DNA from: Nautilus pompilius
Taxonomy: Eukaryota > Mollusca > Cephalopoda > Nautilida > Nautilidae
Length of the DNA stretch: 64,000 bases
NCBI GenBank assembly: GCA_018389105.1
Contig: JACATO010002451.1
Span: forward strand, 3,054,501-3,118,500
Direction: 5' to 3'
Shown: positions 13,901 to 25,124 of the stretch, piece after piece
Position numbering within the stretch: position 1 is the stretch's first letter
Layout of the letters: each line of letters opens with the position of its first letter
The notes under the pieces: generated by a model
The model's input: the letters and a program-made list of their open reading frames with translations, nothing else
Databases searched by the model: none
Told to the model about the DNA's origin: nothing
Made by a program: the position numbers and the translations under genes

Positions 13901-16900
13901 TTTAAGTTATCTGGAACTGTTGAGCAAATATCTTGATGGATATTGGTCAAAAGGGATGACTCTGGCAGTTAGTAATGGGCTACTGAATCTCTTTCAGTAG
14001 CTTTGGAGGGAGGGGAAAGTTTCCAGTCAGACATTAGTAAGGAAAACTGGCAAAACAATGCATCACCATGGAAGACCACATATCTGCAAGGGGACACTCA
14101 GACAGATCAATGTAGTGTAGCTCAGCCCACCTCAAAGGGAATTAAGGGCTGAAACATATGCTTAAAAGTAGGGAATGGTTTAATTCTTGGGAATTTTCTA
14201 TACTTAGCTGTTTTTGTACTAGCAGATTTTCTATATTTTAATAAACTTCATGGCTGTGAAAATATTTTAAATAAAAAATTATATTCAATGATATTATTAT
14301 TAATATACATATATTTTTAATGTACACTTGATTGCTTTCTAGAGCACAAAATTAAAACATTTCAGGATGTGTTTGCTGTAGTTATTCTAAAATCATATAT
14401 CAGAATGAACTGATTGTTCATTTCCTGAAGATGAACTGTCATGGGATTCAGTAAAGTTTCAGTCCTATTTTGGTAACTGGACAGTGTAGAAGTAATGTAT
14501 CTTTAACACAACTTACAAGAATTTCTAAGTTAAACCCAGAGATGTTAGTGAAATGTATCATAAAATATTGGTATTTGTTACATGTTACTTGATCCACCCA
14601 CTTATTATGTAAGGTCCTAATGGAGTTGTCATTCAGTGTATAACAAGTAAACCTTTATGTAAAATTAACATTAAAGTTGTTGATTACCTCAAAGAAGTTT
14701 CTGCTCATGTAAATTAGCACACCAACACAAGGAGAATATAAAACACAACATACATGCGTGGTAGTTTAAATATATAAGATCCATAATATGTAATTTTGAT
14801 AGTATAATGTATGTAGTTTGTAAAAATATGAGAGAAAAAACAGGTGAGATTGATTAATTATGGGAATTTTGTTTAAATTTTTATCCCTGAAATTGTTTAA
14901 TGTTTCTAAACAAATGTCTGCATTCTGTTTTCTTTCAAAATGTCAGTTTCCAGCTTGGATCTATGATGTATTTAATTTATTTTAAAAATGATAATAATAA
15001 TTTTCAACTATTTAGCAAAGCAGATATTCATATATATCTCACAGATTCTATTTCAAAATGAATATAACTGGGATATAAGTTTTAAAAAAAACAACAAATA
15101 AACTTGGTTTTGTCAACTCAAAACTATAGAAAGGTAGATAGCTAAAATGTGGGGAAACTTTTTTTTTTTAATTTACAGAATAACAATGCATACATTTTTA
15201 TCTTCAGGGTGTGGCGAGAAGCTAGGGATCGGATTGTTGGATTTCCTGGACGTTACCATGGATGGCACGGCGATGAGAAGACATGGCACTACAATGCCAG
15301 CCACTCGTGTGAGCTGTCCATGGTTCTAACGGGAGCAGCATTTTTTCACAAAGTAGGTAGCTTTCTTAACTCATTGGCCAACTAAGGCTGCCAAGAGAAG
15401 ATGAGTTGCTAATTTAATTTGGTCAAAACTTTTATTAAAAAAATCAGAGTTCCTACAGTTCTGTATAAAAGTCTGGTTTAATCTGAAGAAGTCTTTCTTC
15501 AGATATTTTTTTTTCAATGACTGAAGAAATATCACTTATGCACAAACTTGCGCATCACACACTTTCATTTGATACGTAGTCTCTTGAGTTTTTTTTTAAA
15601 TCTTGAACTTTACAAGACTATTGATATTCTATTTTTATTGCACAATAACCAACACTGAGAGTTTCACACTGCATAATGCATTGAGCTTTAGGAGTTTATA
15701 AAACTTTGTTAACATGCTTTTGCAAGCCATCCACTGCTTGGCCCATCTTGGAGTTCAGTTTCTCCACTTACACAATTTACCCAGCATCTTACAGTACTTA
15801 TATCAACACCTGAGTGTCCATACACATTTATCATGTGATGGTGAGTCTCATTCGGCAAAATACCCTTCCTTGTGAGAAATTCAATTACTGATCTCTGTTT
15901 AATGTCACTGCTAGCTGCCATTTTGAATTACTGTGGCATGCTTTTCCCTGCTTGGTGAAAACAAGTTTCACAGCAATGGCGGGATATATAAAAGTATCCA
16001 GTATTTGACTTTTCATTGCTACACCAAAATCTTTCCATTTTTTGCATTATAAATAGAAGAAATTATTTTGGGGGGGGTGGGTGTCTTGGTATTTGTATAT
16101 CATTTTTCTACTAAAAGAGTATATTCTTGTCTGTAATTTTAGGCAATAGTTACTATTTGTGATTCGGTTGAGATGAATCAAAATTATCAAATTAATATAC
16201 CAAATAAATAACTAATTTTTCTTATTGATATGTCGAGTTTTTTGAAATGAAAGTATAGAAAAATAAAACATCAGAACTTATCCAAGCACCATCTTTAAGA
16301 AATGAATTCTTTTCAGCACAATGCCCAACCACGACAAGTACAGTTATTTGTGGTCATCTTGCCAGAATTACAGGTCTCAATAAATATGTTTGAAAATTAG
16401 CAAAAGTTTAGATTTTCTGAAATTATCTTGAAATTAAATCTACAGGCACAATTATTAGAGGGTGGAATTTATGGTAGTTATGGAGTAAAATAAATCTGGG
16501 GTTTCTTAAGTATCTTTTTTAATGTTTTGACATTGCTACTAAAGAGAGATAATTATCACCAAATCTTGCATGAAAAAGTTGCTTTTTTTCCTCTCTTCAG
16601 CATCAGTGATGTATGTATAGCTAAGGAGAAAGAAAATTTATGGTAATTATTGAGTAAATTGTTTGGGTGCTTTAAATATCTTTTTAACCGTCTTGACGTT
16701 CTTACTAAAGGGAGATAATCATCTCCAAAACTTTCTCTTAAAAAGTTCTTTTTTCTCTTTATTCAGTATTACTGTTATATGTATAGCTATGTGATGCCTC
16801 AGGCAATTCGCGACAAGGTGGATGAATATATCAACTGCGAGGATATCGCTATGAACTTTCTCGTTTCACATATCACACGAATGCCACCACTTAAGGTATG

Positions 16901-17747
16901 AAGTCTCATTTGTTCTCTAAGTATTTTCTTAACTGTTAAAAGCAGTATCTCATTTGTTTATTATTGTGGAAAGAAGCTGGACTTGACTGAAATGGACCCA
17001 GGTTTGGCATTTAAAAAAAAAAAACAATGTGAATTGTAAAACAGAATAACCATTTTAATGTGATAACATTGACAATGTTGATCTTAGAGTGATTGTTATG
17101 ATATGATGTCTCATCAGCAGGAAGTTGAAAGCAAGGTGATTGATACCTATTGACGTAATAATTAGTTGACACTGTTCAGCACTATCAGTTAGCACAAAAC
17201 TTCAGTTGTCACACCTCAGTGAGGCTTATAGATTTAACAATCATTTCCCTGAAAGCTGAGCCGTTTCAAAGAATTTGAAAGTTGAATTTGTTGGTTTGCA
17301 AATCAAGGATAGAAAATTCAAAAATGAATAAGAATAAACTATTGAAAGAATTTAAACTATTAAAATATATATTATTAATTCTCATTTTAAATATCTGATC
17401 ACCAAATTAAATGATGATGATAATAATGGATATGAGTGAGATATTTGTAGAAAGCTGTATATGTGTAACAGGCTTACAAAAGATTTTTTACATCTATTAA
17501 ACTTTAAATCTTTTTTTTTTTTTGTTTTTTTTCTAAGGTCACTTCCAGATGGACATTTCGCTGTCCAGGATGTCCCCAAGCTTTGTCTGTGGATGAGACA
17601 CATTTTGAAGAACGTCACAACTGCATAAATTTCTTCACACAAGTGTTTGGATACATGCCACTGCTGTATACACAGCACAGATTGGACTCCGTTCTCTTCA
17701 AGACCCGCATACCTCATGACAAACAAAAGTGTTTTCGGTTTATTTGA
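7852..17747 (+). CDS. EXTL3: Exostosin-like 3 (EXTL3), 3' part of gene, six coding exons
   Basis: This is the C-terminal part of an EXTL3-type glycosyltransferase of the GT64 family. In the Golgi, family members add N-acetylglucosamine during initiation and elongation of heparan sulfate. Coding exons are 7852-7953, 10492-10646, 12547-12674, 15208-15352, 16767-16895 and 17538-17747. Joined in phase they give 288 residues and a TGA stop. Visible marks are the opening [18 protein letters not shown], the [13 protein letters not shown] stretch with the DDD metal/UDP-sugar site, [10 protein letters not shown], an NAS glycosylation sequon, [14 protein letters not shown], and the end [11 protein letters not shown]. 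These match my memory of human EXTL3 better than EXT1, EXT2, EXTL1 or EXTL2. The first exon starts in phase 1, so the protein continues upstream; the stem and GT47-like N-terminal half are not in the window. All introns are GT-AG except the first, which is GC-AG. Confidence 0.95.
9290..9560 (-). repeat. tRNA-derived SINE, minus-strand copy
   Basis: Read on the minus strand from about 9560, it shows CTACTAAAGTTGAGGGCTTC, a B-box-like CAGTTTAAATCCC, then GAGATTGGCTCAG. The same series of words occurs on the plus strand at 13195-13460, which makes this a dispersed family. The stretch is more GC-rich than the intron around it. The 5' and 3' ends are estimates. Confidence 0.55.
10060..10320. mobile_element. 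Tc1-type MITE with 16-bp perfect terminal inverted repeats
   Basis: GCCAAAAGTTTTGCAT at 10060-10075 is repeated in inverse as ATGCAAAACTTTTGGC at 10305-10320. The CCAAAAGTTT-type end is characteristic of Tc1-like elements, and TA dinucleotides lie close outside both ends. There is no coding capacity. It sits in the EXTL3 intron only about 170 bp upstream of the 10492 exon. Confidence 0.8.
10492..10646 (+). CDS. EXTL3: EXTL3 exon, start of GT64 domain
   Basis: The acceptor is CTGTTTCAG and the donor AAA|GTGAGT. It encodes [18 protein letters not shown] and then the [18 protein letters not shown] and WPDIGVPIK segments. In GT64 enzymes this is the first beta strand and nucleotide-sugar-binding part of the fold. 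It ends in phase 0. Confidence 0.95.
12547..12674 (+). CDS. EXTL3: EXTL3 exon with the DDD metal-binding motif
   Basis: The acceptor is TTTGGAAG and the donor AG|GTAAGT. It encodes [17 protein letters not shown], then [19 protein letters not shown]. The three aspartates are the DXD-type site that coordinates the metal and UDP-sugar in this family. It ends in phase 2, splitting the Arg codon that starts RVWREARDR. Confidence 0.95.
13195..13460 (+). repeat. tRNA-derived SINE, plus-strand copy
   Basis: It has a pol III A-box-like TTGGTAGACACTG (about 13216) and a B-box-like GAGTTCAAATCCC (about 13250). The tRNA-unrelated body follows (AAGATTGGCTCAGCTTGG and onward). It matches the inverted copy at 9290-9560 over the B-box region and body. 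A weaker tRNA-like stretch with GAATTTGAATCTC occurs near 45212-45285. Confidence 0.6.
15208..15352 (+). CDS. EXTL3: EXTL3 exon, central GT64 domain
   Basis: The acceptor is TTTATCTTCAG and the donor AAA|GTAGGT. It encodes [20 protein letters not shown], a variable [14 protein letters not shown] stretch with an N-glycosylation sequon, and [15 protein letters not shown], which is nearly invariant in the family. Confidence 0.95.
15481..15504. repeat. Perfect 10-bp hairpin
   Basis: ATCTGAAGAA, a 4-base loop, then TTCTTCAGAT. It is intronic, 129 bases after an EXTL3 exon. No function is evident. Confidence 0.7.
15650..15925 (-). mobile_element. Mariner-type N-terminal helix-turn-helix fragment
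   Basis: A minus-strand frame of 70 codons starts [20 protein letters not shown] and continues with [16 protein letters not shown] and LQDGPSSG. This is the HTH_48 type of paired-like DNA-binding domain found at the start of mariner transposases and of GVQW3-like derived genes. No DDD catalytic part follows, so it is a truncated copy inside an EXTL3 intron. Domestication is possible in principle, but there is no sign of a complete gene. Confidence 0.7.
16461..16796 (+). repeat. Tandem duplication of an EXTL3 acceptor and exon start
   Basis: Two diverged copies with an offset of 166 bp. Copy A is about 16461-16630 and copy B about 16627-16796. Shared blocks in order are AATTTATGGTA, AGTATCTTTTT/AATATCTTTTT, a TTGAC(A/G)TT segment, ACTAAAG-GAGATAAT, a polypyrimidine tract, TTCAG, and the first bases of the exon (ATGTATGTATAGCTA versus ATATGTATAGCTA). 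In copy A the reading after the CAG acceptor at 16600 meets TGA at its third codon, so only copy B (exon 16767) is coding. Confidence 0.8.
16767..16895 (+). CDS. EXTL3: EXTL3 exon with the [14 protein letters not shown] motif
   Basis: The acceptor is TTTATTCAG and the donor AAG|GTATGA; the exon has 43 whole codons. It encodes [20 protein letters not shown] followed by [20 protein letters not shown]. The ED pair and surrounding residues belong to the catalytic region of GT64 enzymes. The acceptor and first bases of this exon are duplicated just upstream (see 16461-16796). Confidence 0.95.
17538..17747 (+). CDS. EXTL3: EXTL3 terminal coding exon
   Basis: The acceptor is a long pyrimidine tract ending TTCTAAG. 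The exon encodes [20 protein letters not shown], then [18 protein letters not shown] and [16 protein letters not shown], followed by TGA. The paired cysteines and the C-terminal PHDKxKCFxFI sequence are typical of EXTL3. Confidence 0.96.
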   Translation, partial: VTSRWTFRCPGCPQALSVDETHFEERHNCINFFTQVFGYMPLLYTQHRLDSVLFKTRIPHDKQKCFRFI

Positions 17748-17835
17748 GTCATCGTCGCCATCTCACTGTTATGCCACAACCTTTGGTTATAAAAATTACT
17801 CTTTGTTTCATTGTGTGAAAATAAAGGGGAAAAAA
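17748..17835 (+). terminator. EXTL3: EXTL3 proximal 3' UTR with AATAAA signal
   Basis: An AATAAA hexamer lies at 17820-17825, about 73 bases after the stop, followed by an A-run. Further AATAAA copies occur near 20070 and 20403, so longer 3' UTR forms are possible. Which one is used cannot be told from sequence alone. Confidence 0.55.
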
Positions 17836-20800
17836 AAAAAAAGAAATTGTATAAGGTAAATTTTCTTTTTTTTTCAGTTATTGTTGTTGTTTCTTTTTAA
17901 GAGACAAACATGTATTTGCAAGATCTTGGGATGCAGAGCCAGATTACTATAGCAGCAAAACAAAGCATCTAGAGAGTATCAGGTTCATAGCTGTTGTAGC
18001 TGTCATAGTTCTAGATTAGTATGAAGTAAATATGGAGAGGAAAAAAAAAAGAAAACTAATATTTCAGTTTCCTTTTTTAGAACAAAAGATCATTGGACTA
18101 CTACTATTCAAGGAAAACAAAGTGTGTTTTAATTAAAGCATAGGTCATCTTTCAAGTTCCTCTCCCAGATGCACCTATAGATGTTATAAATACATTGTTT
18201 TTGTGGAACAACAGAAAAATACTGTCAGTTTCAGAAATACCAAGTTAAAACTTTAGCCACAGATTGTTTATGTTGCAGATTGACATACATCATAACATGA
18301 GTAAATTGGCCTGCTTCTTTTAAGTTGCGACCAGATTTGTAATGAGAGAATTTGTCCATATCTGTAATTGGCACACACTTTACTGATGTGCTTTACATCT
18401 AAATGTTTCTACATTGATTATTTCAGAGTGTAATATTGTTTTCTCTAATTCCAAAGAACCTCATAATAACAATAAAAAGGCTTTATATGGAAATTGAAAG
18501 AGATTCACATTTAGTATTTGATACGGTAGTACTGAGTATATTCTAATTACAGCACTCTCCCTGTAATAATCCATTTCTAATAATGGCCATATCAGATATT
18601 TCACACATCCAGAAGTCCATAATATAACAAGAAATAATTTATTTAGTGATAATGGATGGCACATTTTTTATGGAAAATCTTGCTATTCTTTTATGTCAAG
18701 AATAGCCATATTTTTTATGGAGAGAGAGACATAAAAAAATATTTATTGAAGAAACAAACAAGAAACTTTAGTACATGAAGGAACACTTTTTTTTTTAGCA
18801 GAACAGAGAAAGGATCAAGGATCCACCACAAAAGTTGTTAGATAAGGCTTCATACTACTTTATAGAAAATATATCAAAAGTCAGTCATTGGTGCATCATA
18901 TGATAAGTGTACATCTGATTGCTGGTGCCACTAGTGTTTTCAGGCATTATCACCTATCTAAAAGTGATCTATTTATTGGTATTTCAGTGAATTAACTAAC
19001 TTCACTGAAGATGGACAAGTCAAAATAAAATAGCATGTTCAGATGGTGAATGAAAAGTAACATCCAGTTTGACTACTGTCATTCTCTGTTCTCTGTAGAC
19101 TTTGAATGGTATTAATTTAAATATTAAGGATGGTGCTAGTTTGTTTGTTTTTTAAGGAGCAATGAAGATACAAGAACAAACATTTAAAGTTAAATGCAGC
19201 ACATTGGAATAATCTATTGTTAAAGTTCATTATTTTTTTATATCTGTTGCATTGTAGGAATAATGCTTTGTTTTTGATAGATATGGTCATCTTCAATAAA
19301 CAGCAGCATTGCTATTCATAACATATGCTATTTCATAATAATGTGTGTTCGTGGGACAGAACTGCAATGTGTGATGCAATGCCTGGTAACTAGCCAAGTG
19401 CTGTGGAAAACTAATATGGACATTCCGATAGAGAAGGGAAGTAATCATTGTGTATTTACGTAATCATCTCCCTTCTCAAAAATTCTTTTTGTAATTATAA
19501 TTCAGTGGAAAAAGAAAAGAAAATGTGGTAATTACCACTATATAATGTTTTAAAACGTATCATTTTTGGACTGCCAAACAGAGTTAGCTATCAACAGGAC
19601 TTACAAAAGTGTTGTTATAGCTTTGTCTTTTAAAATTGTACCAATTCTATCTCACTTTATGTTGATTACTGACCAGTGTATTGTTAAAATTAGTTTTCAT
19701 CTGACATAGACACATTTCTGGTTGGTTCCTACTATTTAACCTAGACACAATGCAGAAGTGTTTAAAAACGACTCCTTTTGTTTTTCATTAAAATTATTTT
19801 TACTTTGTTCTGTCCAGTAGATTATTCATTAACTTTTTTTTTTACATATCATTATTTAAAGTGCAGATAACTCATAGGTTATTGTCTTGATTCTTTTTCT
19901 TTTCATAACCAGTGATTCAGAGAATTGTATATGACTTGAATTTTTTAGTTGAGTCTCAAAATTCTAGAACCAAGTGATCCAAACAAAATTCTAAATCACT
20001 ATTTTTGTACATTTATTTATATGGCACAATTGGTTTTGTAATTTGATGTTTTAAGTGATAATTAGAATAAAATAAAAGTTTTAAAAATTGTGTAGAAAGA
20101 AAACATTTTGGTGTATAAAAATCTTATTTCACTATTTAGAAAATTAAGACAGTAGATGCTAAAGATACAAACAGAGATAAAGAACAAAGTCAGTTTCCTT
20201 CAAGATTTATGGTCCCCAAATTAGTTGTCTGCCTTTGTGCTAACTTTTTTGCCATTTTGTCCATTTTTTTGTTCCAGCCACTTTAATTGTTCAAATATTT
20301 GGTTTTATTCATCTGCATACACACAAAAAATTCTGTTACAGTGTGAAGTATATTTATGAATCTATAAAAATATTATATTGCCATATGTACAGTATACTGA
20401 AAAATAAATAAAGAGAACATATTGTTATTATACTTGAATTATTCATCTGAGAAATGTACAGTTGACCAAATATCATAAGTAATGTTTGTATGATGCCATA
20501 ATATCTCCAACAGCTCTGAGAAGTACCACTAATGTCAATACAAGACGCACAGATCTTGTTTGTTTATTTTAACAGCCAAATAAATGTAGATGGTGCTGTC
20601 TAGTAAGGTGTGGATCAGATTGGCACCAAGTCAGAGTTCACTGAAAATAATTTCAATATAAAACTTTATTATTAATTGTGGAGCTGTGGCAAAAATTACC
20701 AAAAATTCTGCATGTTTAATTTTGTATTTTGACCCAGTGACTAATCAATAATTTTAATCATTTTCTTTCTTTAATCACTCAAGGGACCCTTTGACACACA

Positions 20801-22600
20801 CACAAAGAGCCCCCAATTAAGATGACAAATACAATAGCTCTTCTGGAGGCTGTTGCAAAGGGAGCCCATAGTATTATTGATGCTAACAATAAAATGCCTG
20901 CCTCCATATAAAAAACTAGGAGGATAATGGCAAACAACATTATGAAAAAGTATGTTGGGCAAGTCCATTTTCCAAAATAAAATTAGTGAAACTAGAACTT
21001 GCCATATCTGACTCATGGCAAAGGTTTGAGAGAGAAAGAAGCTAAAAGTTATTAAACTATTCAGTTGGATTTTCTACTGCTGCATTACAGGGAGGGAACA
21101 TTTTCTTAATTACCATCAGATAAAAGCTTGTTTGGTCTGCTTTTCACATTCCTTACTTGCTGGCTTTAGTTCTTTCTTTGTTATCCTAAAGAAAGGACTA
21201 CCATCTTAGGACCTTTTAAAACCATTGTTTTTGTTAACTGCATGGTATAATAAAACACAACATTGATCCTGTAATACCAGTTTTCATGAAAATATCCTTC
21301 AGTTGGGTTTTTTTGGTATATTTCAAAAATAGAAGCGATGACTGAAATAGGTGAGTGACATTAATTTCATCAGATTTTTTCCCCTTTATTGTTAGCTCAT
21401 CGATCATGATCACCTGATACTAAGTCAGCTTTTGCATGTCATTGCTAGATTCCTGAACCCATAGAAAGAGTGGGGGGGGGGACAGACTACGAAAAACGGG
21501 ACTCCATCTGTCACTGAAGAAACACAGACTACTAGTTCGGATCTCAGGAGGAAACAACAACTACCATTGCTAAAATTTTAAATATTCAGAATATTGTTAC
21601 AGTTTGTGCCTGTGAACATTCCTACCCCCCCATTTTCAGCATGGCAAATTCACATAAAGTGAGGTTAGGGTGTCACTTAGTCCATGGCAAGGTGCCATAG
21701 TCATGTTGTCAAGGACTCCCCCACACTCCTAGCGGAGCACAGTATCAAGGGGCTGGGGACATGAAATCGCAGTCATGTGCTGCTTGGTTTTCTCTATAGG
21801 CTGCCCTTCAATCACAAGTCTTACCTAATCCCCGGAAACAAGAAAGGCAGCACCACCTGATGATGAGACGGCCATTTGGGGTTTTCCTTGCATGATGAAA
21901 TCTCGGATATAACCACCGAGTCATTATGGAACCTCTCAGACAGCAGATCAAGAAGCTGCCATGGAGCAGGTAAGTCTCGAAGCTGGTCATAGGAAGCTCC
22001 ACGCACGTTTCATTCAGGACGGTTGACTATACAAAGGGGAAGTAACCCAGTCGCGGGGGGCGGGGGATAGTAGAACTGGGATTTATCTATAACTTTTTAA
22101 GGGTAATACGGACGTGAGTCTCTTTTTTCTTGGAATATATTGGGAAAATGTCAACAAAAAAAAAGGACATGGAGTTTTCTAGAAGACTTTACAAGGTTCG
22201 TTTTTTCGTATAGAGAGAGAGGGACAGAATCACAAAGCTAAACAATAGCATAATAATTAATATAACCCTATAAATTTTATTACATTTTTCTAAAACAGGA
22301 AGTCTGGGAGTTAAATTATTGTAGAATGTCGGCAAGTGTCTATCACAGTTATGTCCCTTACTTCGGGTACTCCATGGCTGGACGTATTTGTCCTCCATTA
22401 CGTGAAGTTGCAAATTGCAGAATTCTAAAGCAGGCACCCGGTTTTTACCGGATTACTCTTATACGTTGCTGAGAATCCAATAACAAGTCAAAAATATTAT
22501 TTTGTCAATTAAAATAATTTATTTTCATAAAATCCTCTGGTTTTTACAATCTGAATGCAACACTGTTGATTCTTACACACACTTTTCATATATTAAAAAA
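17836..22600. other. EXTL3 distal 3' UTR and intergenic space
   Basis: AT-rich sequence with alternative polyadenylation hexamers near 20070 and 20403. Past about 21450 the composition becomes more mixed. Around 21960-21975 a GAGCAG|GTAAGT word looks like a splice donor, but I could attach no coding exon to it. No recognised gene. Confidence 0.5.
19431..19477. repeat. Short palindromic AGAAGGGA element
   Basis: GAGAAGGGA at 19431-19439 faces TCCCTTCTC at 19469-19477. Its AGGGA-(A/G)(A/T)-TAAT sequence resembles the palindrome at 47906-47957 and the GGGAGATAAT words at 16540-16720. This suggests a small dispersed palindrome family. Confidence 0.5.
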
Positions 22601-23089
22601 TCTATAAAATCACGTGTTGGTCCGGCCTGCTCCCACGTGATCAAGAATTGGTGGCGCGTGTGTGATTCGTCTATGTAAATCCACATAATATTTGTCCCGC
22701 ATACATTAAATAACATTAAAAATTACAGTCCACAACATGAAACATGGAAATTGGTTATTTCATTGCAACAGCTGAATTTAACTATCTGCTTCACACCGAA
22801 TTAGATAAACCCGATGACGTCATGGCGGCGGCGGGGACTAAAGGACGCCATGGGGGATAATGGACGCGGCGATGAGCAGGCAGGGGCAGCAACATCACAC
22901 CACCCGGAATAATCTGGACAACTTGGCCGTTACTGACGTAGTACACGAGGGTGTTACAAAGAAATAAAGTCGGTATTTCCACGGGTGGACGAGCACTTGA
23001 AGTCGCCACCTCGTTCTGGCGTCGCACACTCGTGGTGCTAACGAGCAGGTTAGCAACATGGCCGCGCAGGGGTACGGGCAGGTGGTCGG

Positions 23090-23129
23090 GTACCGGACGC
23101 CTCGCAAGTGTAGCACGACAATGCGAGAC

Positions 23130-23162
<33 letters not shown>

Positions 23163-23440
23163 CCACACCCCAACACACACACACACACACACCCGCCCGC
23201 TCTTTGCAGTCCGGATCTTGCGCCACCCGATTTTCGCGGACTCCTGAAAGATGCTTTCCAAGGTCGGAAATTTTGTCAGTGATCTCGATGTCCACCAGGC
23301 GGCGGAACTGTGGCTTACACAGCAGCCAAAAATATCTACCAGATTTCTATTCTAAAAAAAAAAAAACGTGGATCATTGGACTACAGGTGTTGCAAAAAAG
23401 GTTGGATCAATGTAGAGAAGCGATGCAGCCCGGTAAAAGA
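23090..23440 (+). mobile_element. Mariner transposase relic interrupted by a CA repeat
   Basis: On the plus strand, HDNARPR (about 23117-23137) is followed by a CA-repeat tract. Then come CSPDLAPPDF (about 23206), LKDAFQGRKF, and in another frame DLDVHQAAELWLTQQPKI (about 23285-23335). HDNARPH and SPDLAPxDF are catalytic-core signatures of mariner transposases, and the ELW-xQPK stretch is the usual C-terminal part. Frameshifts make it inactive. Confidence 0.75.
23134..23192. repeat. (CA)n microsatellite, interrupted
   Basis: Two CA runs separated by CCCACACCCCAA, lying within the mariner relic. Confidence 0.95.
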
Positions 23441-24265
23441 TCACTTGTTTATGGATTGCCTTTACTCTCTGTAACGCTCTTTTATATATGCTTCAGAAAC
23501 TTCAAATTTGTGGTTAATTCGTAGATCACCGACACTTGGAACCCCGACAAGCTGCGAAATTGGACTTAGTGATCGCAAGTTGTGGTGGAAGGAAAATTGT
23601 ACCAAAAAGTAGAGGAGTGTAAAGTTAAGTAGCTGCATAACTATCGGCCAACATTCCCAGGACCAGGTGATGCCAATCTAAAAAGTGAATACCGGTGAGG
23701 TACGCAGATGTCTAATTACATTAACTCGACAAAAGAATCAACCCTTTTGGTCGGGGGAGAAAAGTGTTCTGGGTAATGAGGGGTGAGAGACATCGGTTAA
23801 GTACCAAACTGGCGCTCGCTCCTCGAAATTCAATTTTCAGTCTTCATCTTGCTACTGTTGCTTTCCCCGACTACTCAGTTATTTATACCAGCTTTTCCCT
23901 TTTTTTTTTTTAAAGAAAAGGGCATTTACGATTGACGAACATAAAACATAATTACAGTATTAGGGGCGTCCAAACTATTACATTACTTTTATATTTTTAA
24001 AGAAAATATTGATTGATCATTGTGTGCTGCATTGTATCACTGGAATTTTAACTCAGTAAAGCCAACTGAGCCTTGCTCTGGTATTCATCGGCCGCTATAC
24101 TGAGATATCCTTAACTTGATAGTCTTTTCTTATATTTATCGAATGATAAGGTCGTCGTGACCTTTAATCAGTGCTCACTTTCCGATATGGTTTTGACTGA
24201 AGATTATTTTAACAAAAGGAATACATAAATGATAAATCACAGACAAACAACGCTTAGCATAGCTT

Positions 24266-24268
<3 letters not shown>

Positions 24269-24303
<35 letters not shown>
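24269..24303. repeat. (CT)n microsatellite
   Basis: About 17 CT units without interruption. Confidence 0.95.
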
Positions 24304-24308
<5 letters not shown>

Positions 24309-25107
24309 TAAATATATTGTATGAGAATATTGAAAATTTCTCTAAATTATTCCAAAAATATAAGTTATACAGAAAGAAAGAGAGGTATATTAAAAATCAA
24401 CTCAGTCTTTCTCCCTCAATAATAAATTACATGTGAACCAGCCACCAACAAAAGAAATGCTTCCATTAATAAACTCGAATTAAATTACTCTAACAAACTT
24501 TACTTGGTCTAAGATTTTGAAGTAAATCCAAACATCGTAAAATTTTTAAATTTTAAATTTTTTTTCATGCTTACTGATTTTTGTATTAAAATTATCTTAA
24601 CAAAATTTAAAATATGCTCTCCACTTTTATGAAATGGTTTTAATGTTAAAATTAATAATCACAATTATCAAATGCTTGTAATTCATTAATCGAATAGTTC
24701 CATAGCGATTCTTCGGAGATTACTCCGTGCGATCTTATGTGTTTGATACTTTCTGAAGTAAAGCCCATATAAATACCATGTTGGACATGATTTCATGCAC
24801 TTTTAACTTTGTATGAACAATTTATCTTCTACAGTTTCCCAAATACATTTTTCCTTTATGGTGGTCTTCATAAAGACTGTCTGGTCCGCGGGGTTAACTC
24901 TTATTTAACCACGATTTTGTGGTGAAGATGGTTCCATCACCAATAAGTAATAATCTGATAGTTCCGAGATTATCTTTTTGTATGGTGCGAATTTGGGATA
25001 CTAGACATCGGGGCCGAAATTCTATGCACTATCCACTACATTGGGTTTTTTTGTAGTGAGGCTAATTAAATCACAATGAACAGCATGAAACTAAACGGGA
25101 ACATTGT

Positions 25108-25124
25108 CCACCAGATGGCAGCGG
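25108..25124 (+). promoter_or_regulatory. CTCF-like motif
   Basis: CCACCAGATGGCAGCGG agrees with the core CTCF consensus CCASYAGRKGGCRS known from vertebrates. It lies about 400 bp beyond the TMEM205 stop codon. This is a motif match only. Confidence 0.45.

Larger units (their letters stand above)
22600..23850. promoter_or_regulatory. GC-richer, CpG-containing island with E-boxes and a CRE
   Basis: Base composition rises sharply compared with both flanks. It holds two palindromic E-boxes, CACGTG at 22611-22616 and 22634-22639. A perfect CRE, TGACGTCA, at 22815-22822 is followed directly by a YY1-like ATGGCGGCGG. This looks like a housekeeping promoter, but no coding exon could be tied to it in either direction. 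The genes on both sides end towards it. Part of the island (about 23090-23430) is a mariner relic. Confidence 0.4.

Noticed and set aside
21808-22006. Overlapping 60-codon minus-strand frames near a GAGCAG|GTAAGT word
   Set aside because: The donor-like word is on the opposite strand to the frames, and neither strand gives a recognisable product.
22791-23261. 156-codon minus-strand frame containing a Cys-Val run
   Set aside because: The Cys-Val part is the antisense of the CA microsatellite and much of the rest is antisense to a mariner relic. No family resemblance.
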